DNA of 64,000 nt from positions 39,750 through 103,749 of the forward strand of contig JALHMG010000014.1 in the NCBI GenBank assembly GCA_022844135.1, given 5' to 3'. Positions 21,471 through 31,065 of this stretch are shown piece by piece. Origin of the DNA: Lysobacterales bacterium (GTDB lineage: Bacteria > Pseudomonadota > Gammaproteobacteria > Xanthomonadales > SZUA-5). Position numbers and translations under genes: made by a program. The notes under the pieces were generated by a model. That model saw nothing but the letters and a program-made list of their open reading frames with translations. It did no database searches and was not told where the DNA came from. Each line of letters begins with the position of its first letter. Position 1 is the stretch's first letter.

Positions 21471-21594
21471 GGCGCAACTGGCAGCAGCTGTTTCACGCGA
21501 GGCCATCAAGAAAACGGTCCGCTTTTGACAGTGAACTATCTGTTACAACGTGTTCAGCGCCCGAATTGGCCCATTGCTAGACGGAACTGACTGC

Positions 21595-23157
21595 TCACTC
21601 CCACTCAATCGTCGCCGGTGGCTTACCGCTGATGTCGTACACCACGCGACTGACGCCGCGGACTTCGTTGACGATACGCCGCGCAACCTCGTCGAGCAGC
21701 TCGTAGGGCAGATGTGCCCAATGCGCGGTCATGAAATCGATGGTCTCGACTGCGCGCAGTGCGATGACCGGCTCGTAGGCGCGCGCGTCGCCGACGACGC
21801 CGACTGAGCGACATGGCAAATAGACGGCGAACGCCTGACTGACTTTGTCGTACCAGCCGCTGCGCCGCAACTCATCGATAAAGATCGCGTCGGCGCGCTG
21901 CAATACATCGGCAGCCTCACGGCTCACCTCACCAAGAATGCGCACGCCCAGTCCGGGGCCGGGGAACGGATGGCGATACACCATCTCGCGCGGCAGGCCG
22001 AGCGCCAGACCCAAACGCCGCACTTCGTCTTTGAACAACTCGCGCAGAGGCTCAACCAGGCCCATGCGCATTCCGGCCGGCAATCCGCCTACATTGTGGT
22101 GCGACTTGATCACATGCGCTTTGCCGGTCTTCGAACCCGCCGACTCGATCACATCCGGATAAATCGTTCCCTGCGCCAACCACTTCGCGTCGCCATACCG
22201 GCGCGCAGCTTCATCGAACACGGCAACGAACTCGGCGCCGATAATTTTGCGTTTGGCCTCCGGATCGGCAACGCCCTGCAGCTTGCCGTAGAAGCGGTCG
22301 CGCGCGTCGACTCGCACAACGTTCAAATGATGTTGCCCTGCGAACAGTGCCATCACCTGGTCGCCTTCGTTGAAGCGCAACAGGCCAGTGTCGACAAACA
22401 GACAGACCAACTGTGCGCCTATCGCTTTGTGCAGCAGCGCGGCGACGACGGAGGAATCGACGCCACCCGACAGTCCCAGCAACACCGTATCCCCGCCGAC
22501 CTGCTCGCGCACGCGTGCGACAGCGTCGTCGATGATCAGGTCCGCAGTCCACAACGTGGCTGCACCACAGATGTCCACCAGGAAACGCCGCAACATCGCC
22601 TCGCCTTTGGCGGTGTGCGTCACTTCGGGATGGAACTGCACGCCATAAAGCCCGCGCGTCTCATCGGCCATCGCTGCAATGGGAACGTTAGGGGTAGAAC
22701 CGATCACCTCGAAGCCCGGCGGCAGCGACGCAACCCGGTCGCCATGGCTCATCCATACATCCAGTGCGGGCGTTTCGTTGTCGCCTGCCAGCCCATCGAA
22801 CAGCCGCGAGCGGCCCGCCGGCAACACGGCGGCATAACCGAATTCGCGCTCGTCCCCCGCTTGCACACTGCCACCCAACTGCATGGCCATGGTCTGCATG
22901 CCATAGCAAATGCCGAGCACGGGCACGCCTGCGTCCCAGACTTGCTGAGCAGCGCGGGGCGAACCGGGATCGAGCGTCGATTCTGGGCTGCCCGAGAGCA
23001 CAATTCCCTTGGGCGCGAAGGCGACAATCTCGCGCGGATCGTGATCCCAGGCCCAGATCTCGCAATACACACCGATCTCGCGAATACGACGTGCGATCAG
23101 CTGGGTGTATTGCGAACCAAAGTCGAGGATCAGAATTTTATCGGCGTGGATGTTCAT
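21595..23157 (-). CDS. guaA: GMP synthase (glutamine-hydrolysing)
   Basis: 520 residues, standard length. The N-terminal class I glutamine amidotransferase has Cys in [10 protein letters not shown] and the His/Glu of VQFHPEV. The ATP-pyrophosphatase domain has the P-loop [10 protein letters not shown], and the C-terminal dimerisation domain ends TIEWE. It converts XMP to GMP with glutamine as the nitrogen donor in the cytoplasm. guaB, its usual partner, is not adjacent. The gene upstream is an OmpR-type regulator on the same strand 75 bp away; no clear Shine-Dalgarno site precedes the ATG. Confidence 0.98.
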   Translation of the reverse strand: MNIHADKILILDFGSQYTQLIARRIREIGVYCEIWAWDHDPREIVAFAPKGIVLSGSPESTLDPGSPRAAQQVWDAGVPVLGICYGMQTMAMQLGGSVQAGDEREFGYAAVLPAGRSRLFDGLAGDNETPALDVWMSHGDRVASLPPGFEVIGSTPNVPIAAMADETRGLYGVQFHPEVTHTAKGEAMLRRFLVDICGAATLWTADLIIDDAVARVREQVGGDTVLLGLSGGVDSSVVAALLHKAIGAQLVCLFVDTGLLRFNEGDQVMALFAGQHHLNVVRVDARDRFYGKLQGVADPEAKRKIIGAEFVAVFDEAARRYGDAKWLAQGTIYPDVIESAGSKTGKAHVIKSHHNVGGLPAGMRMGLVEPLRELFKDEVRRLGLALGLPREMVYRHPFPGPGLGVRILGEVSREAADVLQRADAIFIDELRRSGWYDKVSQAFAVYLPCRSVGVVGDARAYEPVIALRAVETIDFMTAHWAHLPYELLDEVARRIVNEVRGVSRVVYDISGKPPATIEWE

Positions 23158-23232
23158 CGAGACAGATTCGAGCAGGTTAGCAGTACAGCATAGCGGGCTA
23201 TGGGTACTGGGTTGGCGACACGTCGCCGCACG

Positions 23233-23919
23233 TTAACCAACACGCTCCAGGCGATAGCCAATTCCATACACGGTACGCAGCAAGAGACCATTGCGCGGCT
23301 CCAGGCCGAGCTTCTTGCGCAATCGGTACACTGCGGTGTCGAGGCTGCGCGAATCGACCATGCCGCGCGCGCCCGAGATGCTGCGTGCCAACTCATCGCG
23401 CGTAATCAACGTACCGACATTGCCGAAGAACAACCATGCAAGCAGGAATTCGCGATCGCTGATATCCACCTCTTCCCCATTGACCAGTGCGCGTCCCACG
23501 CGCCGGTCCAGGCGGATATTGCCGATACTGCGTTCGTTGTCGTCGCGCAGCGCATTGGTCCGACGCAGCTGGGCATTGACGCGCGCGATCAGCTCCAGAC
23601 TGCGAACGGGCTTGCTGAGAAAATCGTCGGCCCCTGCGCCAAGCGCGAGCACTACGTCGGCCTCGGTATCGCGATGCGTGACGAACAAAACGGGCGTGCG
23701 AATGTTCAGCGCGCCGCGCATCAGGCGCACGATTTCGATGCCAGAGATATCCGGCAGTTCCCAATCGAGAACCACCAACGCAAAACGCCTTTGCGCCAGC
23801 GCCGAGACAAGCTTGCGCCCATCCTCGAAAGCGGTGACATCAAAACCGGACTCAGTGAGCACGCGCGCCAAAAAGCGGCGGATGTTGTCGTCGTCCTCGA
23901 CAATGGCGATCGCGCTCAT
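23233..23919 (-). CDS. OmpR/PhoB-type response regulator
   Basis: 228 residues. Receiver domain 1-~115: acidic pair in VEDDDNIRRF, phosphoacceptor Asp in VVLDWELP, the switch Thr in FVTHRD and Lys in FLSKPV. The C-terminal winged-helix domain ends LLLRTVYGIGYRLERVG, with DSRSLDTAVYRLRKKLG as recognition helix. It is phosphorylated by the histidine kinase encoded immediately upstream, whose stop overlaps this start (ATGA), and then binds DNA, typically at direct repeats. Target genes are unknown; a direct-repeat element at 25469-25485 in the promoter region of this pair is a candidate for autoregulation. Confidence 0.93.
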   Translation of the reverse strand: MSAIAIVEDDDNIRRFLARVLTESGFDVTAFEDGRKLVSALAQRRFALVVLDWELPDISGIEIVRLMRGALNIRTPVLFVTHRDTEADVVLALGAGADDFLSKPVRSLELIARVNAQLRRTNALRDDNERSIGNIRLDRRVGRALVNGEEVDISDREFLLAWLFFGNVGTLITRDELARSISGARGMVDSRSLDTAVYRLRKKLGLEPRNGLLLRTVYGIGYRLERVG

Positions 23920-25385
23920 GGCTTGTTCTCCATTTGCTTCGCTAGGATCGCGCGCCTCGATGGCGGCGCGCGCAACACATCGGCCAGGAAGTGCAAAGTG
24001 GCTTCGAAATGCTCGCCATCGGCTGCCATGCCGGCGGCGAAACTGACGCCGTGTTGTTTGGCCACGCTTTCTACATAGCGCAAGCCCAGGCCGAGACCAG
24101 GACGACGCTTACCCGGTTCCAGCACTTGGTTGCGTGCCCGAAACTGCGTGCCCAATGGACTGCGCGTGGAAACCAGAATCACGCTACTCCCCGGCGGGCT
24201 GTGTTCGATAGCGTTGTGCAAGATGTTGCTGACCACGCGCAGCAGGGATTCGCGATGACCGCGCACGGTGACCTCGTCGTTGCCCACGAGCGCCAGTTCG
24301 ATACCCACCGCACGTGCATGCGTCCACCAGGTTTGTACCGCTTCATCGATCACTTCGTGTAGCGGAATCTGTTTGAAGTTCTTGGGTTCGAGCGTACTGG
24401 CCTGCAGCAGCGCCGCCATGTTCTCGGCCCAACGCAGTCCCAGACGCGCCAGTCGCCGGATCTCTACGAACTGTTGAGGCGTCGGCGTCGTCGGCGCCAC
24501 ATGTTCATCGCCCGTCACCGCCAGAATCGACGACAACGGATGCCGCAAATCGTGCATGAAAAAAGTCAGCAACTGATCCCGCTGACGCTTCAAGTGGTGC
24601 GTGGCGCTAACATCCAGCACCGACCACAACCACATTTCGCGATCGCCCATCAGCCGGGTTTGATTGACCACGAAATGCCGTTCGCTCTCAGGGTCGAAGA
24701 ACTCGCCGGTCCGAGGCGTTCCTGCCAGTTTCACTGCGAGCGCTTCGAGAAACGGCGCAGGCGCAACGCGACTTTCCAAGCCAAGCAAAGTCTGGGCAGT
24801 GGTATTGAGCAGCACACGTTCCTGATCCTGCAGAATCATCGCAACGGGAGAACCATCGAACACGCCGCTCAGCAGCGCGTGCGAGTCATGCAAGGTCGCA
24901 AGATCGCGATGGATCTCTGCGATCCACGCCGCAAATGCGTCAGAACCGACCGGCGGTTGGTCGGACCGCGAGTTTCCGGTTGCGTCGAACACCGCCTCGG
25001 CCAGTCGCGTCAACTCCTGCCGCAGAACGCGGCGGCTTCTCGTCAATCGTTCCAACTTCAACCCCAGCCAATCGACGCCGATGACCAGCGATGCAGCGAG
25101 CGCAGGCAAAGCCATCTGCGCGTACCTCAGCGATAGATAGCCGGCGAGCAAGAGCAGCGCGACCGCACTGGCCGCGATCGCCGCCGAACGACGTGGCCGC
25201 CGCCGCTGCAGCCACGCGACGATGGTCACGAACAGTAGTACCGGCAGCGACCATAGCGCCGACCAGACAGCATCGACGCCTTGCACATTCGCAAGCGCGG
25301 ACCACGCCATCTCAATGAGCGCCGCAAAACCCGTGGCGACCAGCAGCGCCAGCACCAGCGTCGGTAGCAAAACGCCGAGCCGCAT
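23916..25385 (-). CDS. Membrane sensor histidine kinase with atypical ATP-binding G1 region
   Basis: 489 residues from ATG 25385, with GGGAG nine bases upstream; a GTG 24 bases earlier has no site. The N-terminus holds a series of hydrophobic helices (about 5-32, 40-58, 68-84, 90-110), then a PAS-like domain (SGVFDGSPVAMILQD), HisKA with His278 in MHDLRHPLSS, and an HATPase with a good N box (NILHNAIEHS) and G2 (GLGLGLRYV). The DxGxG G1 motif is missing: the equivalent stretch reads FRARNQVLEPG. This resembles kinases found with CHASE2-type sensors, but no CHASE2 domain is visible here. It is paired with the OmpR-type regulator gene by an ATGA overlap. Confidence 0.87.
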   Translation of the reverse strand: MRLGVLLPTLVLALLVATGFAALIEMAWSALANVQGVDAVWSALWSLPVLLFVTIVAWLQRRRPRRSAAIAASAVALLLLAGYLSLRYAQMALPALAASLVIGVDWLGLKLERLTRSRRVLRQELTRLAEAVFDATGNSRSDQPPVGSDAFAAWIAEIHRDLATLHDSHALLSGVFDGSPVAMILQDQERVLLNTTAQTLLGLESRVAPAPFLEALAVKLAGTPRTGEFFDPESERHFVVNQTRLMGDREMWLWSVLDVSATHHLKRQRDQLLTFFMHDLRHPLSSILAVTGDEHVAPTTPTPQQFVEIRRLARLGLRWAENMAALLQASTLEPKNFKQIPLHEVIDEAVQTWWTHARAVGIELALVGNDEVTVRGHRESLLRVVSNILHNAIEHSPPGSSVILVSTRSPLGTQFRARNQVLEPGKRRPGLGLGLRYVESVAKQHGVSFAAGMAADGEHFEATLHFLADVLRAPPSRRAILAKQMENKP

Positions 25386-25468
25386 TCGAATTCGCTCCCG
25401 CTTGACCACCTCTCAGGCTAGCAAACGTGAGCGGCGATGCACGTCAAGAGCGGCGAGTTTGCGCTTTC

Positions 25469-25485
25469 AATTCTCGCGAATTCTC
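25469..25485. repeat. Direct repeat with 10-bp period in the divergent promoter region
   Basis: AATTCTC occurs at 25469-25475 and again at 25479-25485, one helical turn apart, inside a small inverted repeat (AATTCTCGCGAATT). It lies between the histidine kinase gene (minus) and the BNR-repeat protein gene (plus). Tandem half-sites at this spacing are what OmpR-family regulators bind, so autoregulation by the 23233-23919 regulator is possible; this is inference. Confidence 0.35.
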
Positions 25486-25591
25486 ACAGCGGCCCCGGCG
25501 TCGGCGCAGGCGCCCAACGATCTGTGACTCAATAGGTCGGCGATTCGATCGCCAACCCACTCATGCGCGTTTTGCGCTCAAGGAAACCACT

Positions 25592-28267
25592 ATGAAAGCC
25601 ATAGCTTTGACATTACTACTCGGCGTTCATGCGCACGCCGCAGACAACCGCTGGGCGCTCCAAGGCCCCGATGGCGGCCGCATCGACAGCGCTGCCGCCA
25701 GCAACGGCGCACTGTATGCGAGCGCGCATCGAAGCGTATATAAATCGATCGACGGTGGAACCTCGTGGTTCTCCGCATCCAATGGACTGAAGGCTCTGAT
25801 TCCTGGAAGCGTGCGTGTGGTCGCGCACCCATCCCGACCGGGCACGCTCGCCGTGGCTGGTGGTGCGTCGGTGTTCATAACGACAGATGGTGGCGGCAAC
25901 TGGCACAGCAGACGCACTGGCCTGCCGAACGGACTGGCGACTTTGGACGTGGCCTTTGCGCCTGACGCAACTTCGCATTTATGGCTGGCTTCGCGCAACG
26001 GATTGTGGCGTAGCAACGACGGTGGCGAAAACTGGACCGCGGCGGCCGCCGGGCAGTTGCCCGCCAACATCGAACGCGTTGCGGTCGATCCCGCCAATGC
26101 AAACCGCCTCTTGGTCTGGGCTGGGACCCGAAACACCAAACTCTTCCCGGCTGCGCTTTATCAGAGCACCGATGGCGGATTCCGCTTCGTGCCGATCGAG
26201 GGAGTGTGGGACGCGAATGGGCCGGCACGCGCAGATCTATTCGCTTTCAACCCGAATAGTGGCGAGCAGTTTTTTCTTGCGGGCTCATTCGGCAGCTACG
26301 CTATGACCGATGGCGGTACCCGTGTCCGGGACTTGAGCGCTGCCGTGGGAGGCGCGCGTCTGCAAAGCCTGGCCGCCACACCGCTGAGCGGCGGGCGGCT
26401 CGTCTTCGGCACCACGCAAGGCATTATGGTGAGCGATGATGGCGGTGCCAGCTTCACCATTCAGCGCGGTGCCAGCGGGTCGTTGTCAGTGCGCAACATC
26501 GCGATCGATCCGCAAGCCAGCGGACGCTGGGTCGCGTTCGCTGCCTCCGGCGAGGTACTGGTCTCCGCAGACGCCGGCCGCGGCTGGTCGAACGCGGGTA
26601 GCGGCCTTCGTGGCAATGGGATCGCTGCGCTTGCCGTCCAACCGCAACTGACTTCGAACTTGCTCGCTGGCGTGCGCGGCGACACCGATGGCGCGACAGC
26701 GCTGTATCGCTCCGAAAACAACGGCCAGAACTGGACGCGCTCGAACGCGGGGCTCACGCTCGATCGCGTCAACACGATCGCCTTCGATCCCGGCAACGCC
26801 GGCGCACCCTCTAATGTTCGGGTCTATGCCGCGGGCGCCGAATTGGCGAGCGGCAACGCAGCGGTTGCCGGTGCGGTCTTTGTCAGCAACGATAGCGGTC
26901 GCTCGTGGTCGTCTTCGAGCCAGTTTTTGCCGGCGCCTGTTGGCGGCATCGGCGCGGTGAACGCTATGTTGATCGACACCGCCTCGACCCGGGGCAATGT
27001 TGCGCAAACGCTGTACTTCGCCGCGGATGGGCGTATCCAGTGCAACGATGGCGCACCCAAACTCAGCGCACCCCGTATCTGGCGCAGCGTCGACGCCGCA
27101 GCGTCGTGGCAGCCTATCGACGGCCTGCCGCTCGGCGCATGCAAACCCAAGGCTCACGCACCGCGCGTGGTCGCGCTGGCATACCTGGCATCCGATCGCA
27201 TCGTGGCCGGTACGCGCGTCGATGCTTACTGCGCCGAGTGTGGCGATACGCTGCCGACGGTTGGCAATGGCATATTCGTTTTCAGCGGCGGCCGTTGGAG
27301 CGAAGCGAACGATGGCTTACCGCGCATGAGCGGCAACGGCGCAGTATGGGACGTCACGGCGCTGGCGGCGGCTGGGGGTACTTTGTACGCGGGCCTGCGC
27401 GATCCAAGCAGCTCCGCGCCGGCGCGCATCTATCGTAGCGAAGACGGTGGCATACGCTGGGTGCGCAGCGACGCTGGTGTGGCTGGCGCCGAGGTTCGCG
27501 CATTGCATTTGGACGCGACCAAACCCAACCGCGTCTTTGCCAGCCTGGCCGGCACAGATAGCGCACCCGGAGGCGTCTATCGCAGCACGGACGGCGGCGC
27601 CTCCTGGAAGTCGACCAGTATCGATTTACCGAGCGATGGCGGCGGTGCCCTGGCGCTGACACAACTGGGCGGCGCGGAAACGCTCCACACCGGATCTGGC
27701 GAGGGCGCATGGAGCTCGCCGCAGCAGCCCGATACCGATGCAGATGGCGCCGTCGACAGTGCCGAAGACCTGGCTCCCAATGGCGGCGATGGCAATAACG
27801 ATGGCATAGCCGATCGCCTGCAGTCGGGCGTGGCGACGGTAAACCTCGACGCCGACAAAGGTGCGGCCCAGCAGGGTACGCTGAGCGACATCCAATTGCG
27901 TCCATCGATCAAGGGCGCCTCGTGCACGCAAATCGTCAACGTCGGGTCGCTGAGCAGCGAATCACTGCCGGACGATCCGAACCTGTACCAAGGGCGATTG
28001 CCAATGCAGTTCGAGTTTGTCGATTGTCCGTACGCGCTGGTGGAAATCGTGTATCACAATTTCACGTTCGAAGGCTCAGGATGGCAACTGCGTCGCTACG
28101 GCCCGACCATCGTCGGCGATGCCACCAGCTTTGCGTGGCAAACCGTGAACGGGGCAGTGTTCAGCGACAATAGCGTGGTGTTTCCGTTGACCGACAATAC
28201 CGCTGGCGATCATCAATCGGTCAGCAATCGCATCTTCGGTATCGTGGTGCCGGTGCAGCCCGAGTAG
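25592..28267 (+). CDS. Secreted BNR/sortilin-like beta-propeller protein
   Basis: 891 residues from ATG 25592 (AAGGA eight bases upstream); the longer open frame before it is Arg-rich and unlikely. A signal peptide ends near HAHA. The bulk is a series of BNR-type repeats of the SxDGGxxW kind (SIDGGTSWF, TTDGGGNWH, SNDGGENWT, SDDGGASF, SENNGQNWT, SEDGGIRWV, STDGGASWK), which fold as one or two beta-propellers. Near the C-terminus is an Asp-rich calcium-binding stretch (DTDADGAVDSAED, DGNNDGIADR), then a ~130-residue beta domain with two Cys that may be a choice-of-anchor-type domain. It is probably extracellular or surface associated. A Ser/Thr kinase gene follows after 29 bp, so the two are likely co-transcribed. 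Confidence 0.85.
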   Translation: MKAIALTLLLGVHAHAADNRWALQGPDGGRIDSAAASNGALYASAHRSVYKSIDGGTSWFSASNGLKALIPGSVRVVAHPSRPGTLAVAGGASVFITTDGGGNWHSRRTGLPNGLATLDVAFAPDATSHLWLASRNGLWRSNDGGENWTAAAAGQLPANIERVAVDPANANRLLVWAGTRNTKLFPAALYQSTDGGFRFVPIEGVWDANGPARADLFAFNPNSGEQFFLAGSFGSYAMTDGGTRVRDLSAAVGGARLQSLAATPLSGGRLVFGTTQGIMVSDDGGASFTIQRGASGSLSVRNIAIDPQASGRWVAFAASGEVLVSADAGRGWSNAGSGLRGNGIAALAVQPQLTSNLLAGVRGDTDGATALYRSENNGQNWTRSNAGLTLDRVNTIAFDPGNAGAPSNVRVYAAGAELASGNAAVAGAVFVSNDSGRSWSSSSQFLPAPVGGIGAVNAMLIDTASTRGNVAQTLYFAADGRIQCNDGAPKLSAPRIWRSVDAAASWQPIDGLPLGACKPKAHAPRVVALAYLASDRIVAGTRVDAYCAECGDTLPTVGNGIFVFSGGRWSEANDGLPRMSGNGAVWDVTALAAAGGTLYAGLRDPSSSAPARIYRSEDGGIRWVRSDAGVAGAEVRALHLDATKPNRVFASLAGTDSAPGGVYRSTDGGASWKSTSIDLPSDGGGALALTQLGGAETLHTGSGEGAWSSPQQPDTDADGAVDSAEDLAPNGGDGNNDGIADRLQSGVATVNLDADKGAAQQGTLSDIQLRPSIKGASCTQIVNVGSLSSESLPDDPNLYQGRLPMQFEFVDCPYALVEIVYHNFTFEGSGWQLRRYGPTIVGDATSFAWQTVNGAVFSDNSVVFPLTDNTAGDHQSVSNRIFGIVVPVQPE

Positions 28268-28296
28268 CATTGTCGTTCGACGAGCGAGGTCTGGTA

Positions 28297-30987
28297 ATGG
28301 AGCAACCGGCGACGTTGGTGCAAGCGATAGAACCGCCTTCGCGAGTACCAGTGACCGCGCTCGCCAGTCCCACGGTCGTGCCCCTTGCACTGTCGCCAGC
28401 GGCATGGATCGGGCACGACATCGACGACTTCCGTATCGTCCGCGTCCTGGGCGCGGGCGGTATGGGTGTGGTTTTTCTAGCCCAACAGCGCCACCCTCAG
28501 CGCCTGGTCGCAGTCAAGACTTTGCATGCGGGTATCTCGCAACCCGAGCACCTGGCGCGCTTCCAGCAAGAGGCGGAAATACTGGCTCGGTTCACGCATC
28601 CGGGCATCGCGCAAGTCATTGCGAGCGGTCGCACGTCGCCTGAGATGGGCGCGGTACCGTACATCGCGATGGAATATGTGCAAGGTACGCCGCTGCTCGA
28701 ATTCTGTGCGACGCAAAGCGTGCGCGAGCGCCTGGAGCTGCTGCGACGCATTTGCGATGCCGTAGAACATGCGCATATTCGCGGCGTCATCCATCGCGAC
28801 TTGAAGCCTGGCAATATCCTGGTGCTGGAAGGCGGCCAGCCCAAAGTGCTCGATTTTGGCGTTGCGCGACTGGCGGCCGATCGCGGCGGCGATGAATTGA
28901 CCGGCGTCGGGGTCATTGTCGGCACCGTCGCCTACATGAGCCCGGAGCAAGCGTCGGGAGACCCGGCAACTGTAGATATCCGCACCGACGTTTACGCGCT
29001 CGGCATGATCGGTTTTCGCATGCTCACCGGACAGCTGCCCTATGCGGTCACGGGGCTCAATCTGGCGCAGGTACTGAGGGCCATTTGCGATGCGCAACCG
29101 CGCGCGCTGGCGAGCTTCGAGCGGCGCTTCGCGGGCGATCTCGACACGATTTTCGCCAAGTCGCTGGCCAAGGAAAAAGACCAGCGCTATCGCAACGCCG
29201 CCGAGTTCAGCGAAGACTTGCGACGCTATCTCGCCGACGAAGCGATCGTTGCGCGCAAGGCGAGCCTCATGGCCGAATTGCGCCGTTTCGCACGGCGCAA
29301 TCGCGCCGTCGTGGTAGCCGCATCGATGGTAGTGATTGCGCTCATCGGCGCGGCCCTGATCAGCACATCGTTTGCGCTTCGGGAGCAGGCGCAGCGCCGC
29401 GAAGCCGACGCGGTGATCGAGTTTATGAAAGGCTTGCTGTCGAGCGCGAACCCCGTATTCGCCAAGGGTAGAGCCGTCACGGTGCACGATGTGCTGGGCG
29501 ATGCCAATGCCGCGCTCGAGCGCGATCTTCAGGCGGCACCAGCAGCCCGCGCCCGCCTGCGCGCTACGTTGGCGGAAACCTGGCGCGCGCTCGGCGACAC
29601 TCCGCGCGCTGCCGAGTATTTTGCGCAAGCCGCTGCGGACTTCAACACGGCCGGCATCGGCGGCGCGAGGCTTCAGCTCACGGAATTCGGCAAAGCGCGA
29701 GCATTGCTCGAAGGCGGTCGCGCGCTCGAAGCGCGCGATGAATTGCAGAAGCTGTTGCTGAATCGCTCCGCCAGCACAGCCGTTCGCTTGCACATCCAGG
29801 CGGCGCACGCTCGTTCCCTGTCGGAGTTGGGATCGGCAGAAGCTGCTTTGGCGGAATTCCGCACCACTCTGGCCGCCATCCCCAAAGCAGGTGTCTGCGA
29901 GGAGTGCGAAGCGGATTGGGCGCCGCGCTTGCAAGCTTATCTGCTGATCAATATTGCGCGAGGCGAGCGCGATGCGAAACGCCCAAACCTCGCCCTCCAA
30001 GCCGCGAACGAGGCGTTCGACATCGCCAGGGCAGCGTTTGGCGATGTCGATCCCGATACCATCTCCGCACAGGTCGAACGATCGTCGGCGCTGTTCGATA
30101 GTGGCGAACGCGAAGCGTCCCTTGCGTTGGCGAAATCCACGTTCGAAGGACTCAGCCAGTTATTGGGCGCCAGCCACTGGCTGACCCTGAGCGCCGCAAA
30201 CAATCTGGCCCTTCGCCATGAGCGAATGGACGAACTGAAACTTGCGCTTTCGCAACTCGAATCTGCGTACGCGCTCGGCCAGGCGCACCTGGAGCCGGAT
30301 CACCCCACCTTGACCATGCTCGAAGAAAACTATGCGCGGCTGCTGCACCTGACTGGCGACATCAAGGCAGCGGTTCCGATGCTGGAAAGCGCCTATCGCA
30401 AACGTGTTGTCCAGCAAGGCGAAACCCATCCAGAAACATTGCAGTCGGCGATGAATCTGAGCGTCCTGTACTCGCTCACTGGACGCAACCCGGAAGCGCT
30501 GCCCCTGCTCAAGAAGGCGCTCGCTGGTACCCAAGCGCGCTTCGGCGATCAGCACCGCAGCACCCTCATCGCGCGCAGCGAATATGCGTCGTCTTTGCGC
30601 AACAACGACCGCTACTCGGAAGCCGACGCCGAGTTCCGCGTCGCGCTCGACATTGCTCAGTCTTCGCTCCCGCCCGGCGACGCCGATCGCCTGCGCGTGC
30701 TCTATCAATATGCCGGTTCGCTGCAACGCCAAGAGCGATTCGTCGATGCGGAGAAACTCAGCCGGCAATTGCTAGATGAGGCCGCCGTCTCGACACAAGG
30801 TTCACAATTCGCATTGCTCGCGCCGCTGCGGCATGCGCGTTCATTGCGCGGCTTGGAGCGCTACGCGGAGGCCGAAGCGCTGTTGGTCGAATTGGAAGGC
30901 CGGATCGGCGGCGATCAACCGGTGCAAATCCGCGACATGGTTAAGGCAGACCTCGACGCCTTGAGGGCAGATTCTCGCAAATACTGA
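28297..30987 (+). CDS. Transmembrane Ser/Thr protein kinase with C-terminal TPR region
   Basis: 896 residues from ATG 28297; an in-frame TTG at 28270 is less likely. Kinase domain ~45-310: glycine loop GAGGMGVV, ATP lysine Lys74 in VAVKTLH, catalytic loop HRDLKPGN with Asp168, DFGVAR, and GTVAYMSPEQ with the APE-like Glu. One transmembrane helix follows at ~338-360 (VVVAASMVVIALIGAALIS). The remaining ~530 residues are helical repeats of TPR type, including an ordered set from ~640 on (AANNLALRHERM, LEENYARLLHLTGD, AMNLSVLYSLTG). The kinase is cytoplasmic and the TPR part periplasmic if the topology holds. It lies between a secreted propeller protein and a GGDEF/EAL protein. The FHA protein at 21081 is a possible phospho-binding partner. 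Confidence 0.9.
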   Translation: MEQPATLVQAIEPPSRVPVTALASPTVVPLALSPAAWIGHDIDDFRIVRVLGAGGMGVVFLAQQRHPQRLVAVKTLHAGISQPEHLARFQQEAEILARFTHPGIAQVIASGRTSPEMGAVPYIAMEYVQGTPLLEFCATQSVRERLELLRRICDAVEHAHIRGVIHRDLKPGNILVLEGGQPKVLDFGVARLAADRGGDELTGVGVIVGTVAYMSPEQASGDPATVDIRTDVYALGMIGFRMLTGQLPYAVTGLNLAQVLRAICDAQPRALASFERRFAGDLDTIFAKSLAKEKDQRYRNAAEFSEDLRRYLADEAIVARKASLMAELRRFARRNRAVVVAASMVVIALIGAALISTSFALREQAQRREADAVIEFMKGLLSSANPVFAKGRAVTVHDVLGDANAALERDLQAAPAARARLRATLAETWRALGDTPRAAEYFAQAAADFNTAGIGGARLQLTEFGKARALLEGGRALEARDELQKLLLNRSASTAVRLHIQAAHARSLSELGSAEAALAEFRTTLAAIPKAGVCEECEADWAPRLQAYLLINIARGERDAKRPNLALQAANEAFDIARAAFGDVDPDTISAQVERSSALFDSGEREASLALAKSTFEGLSQLLGASHWLTLSAANNLALRHERMDELKLALSQLESAYALGQAHLEPDHPTLTMLEENYARLLHLTGDIKAAVPMLESAYRKRVVQQGETHPETLQSAMNLSVLYSLTGRNPEALPLLKKALAGTQARFGDQHRSTLIARSEYASSLRNNDRYSEADAEFRVALDIAQSSLPPGDADRLRVLYQYAGSLQRQERFVDAEKLSRQLLDEAAVSTQGSQFALLAPLRHARSLRGLERYAEAEALLVELEGRIGGDQPVQIRDMVKADLDALRADSRKY

Positions 30988-31065
30988 TCGTGGCGACTTG
31001 CGCGCTTTTCTCGCGAGCGCATTGCCGCAAACTCTCGCCATCGCCATTTATTCAAGGGCAGTGAG

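Noticed and set aside
21525..21552. TTGACA followed by AT-richer sequence, promoter-like, between FHA and guaA genes
   Set aside because: No acceptable -10 at 16-18 bp, and both flanking genes converge here, so no gene would be served.
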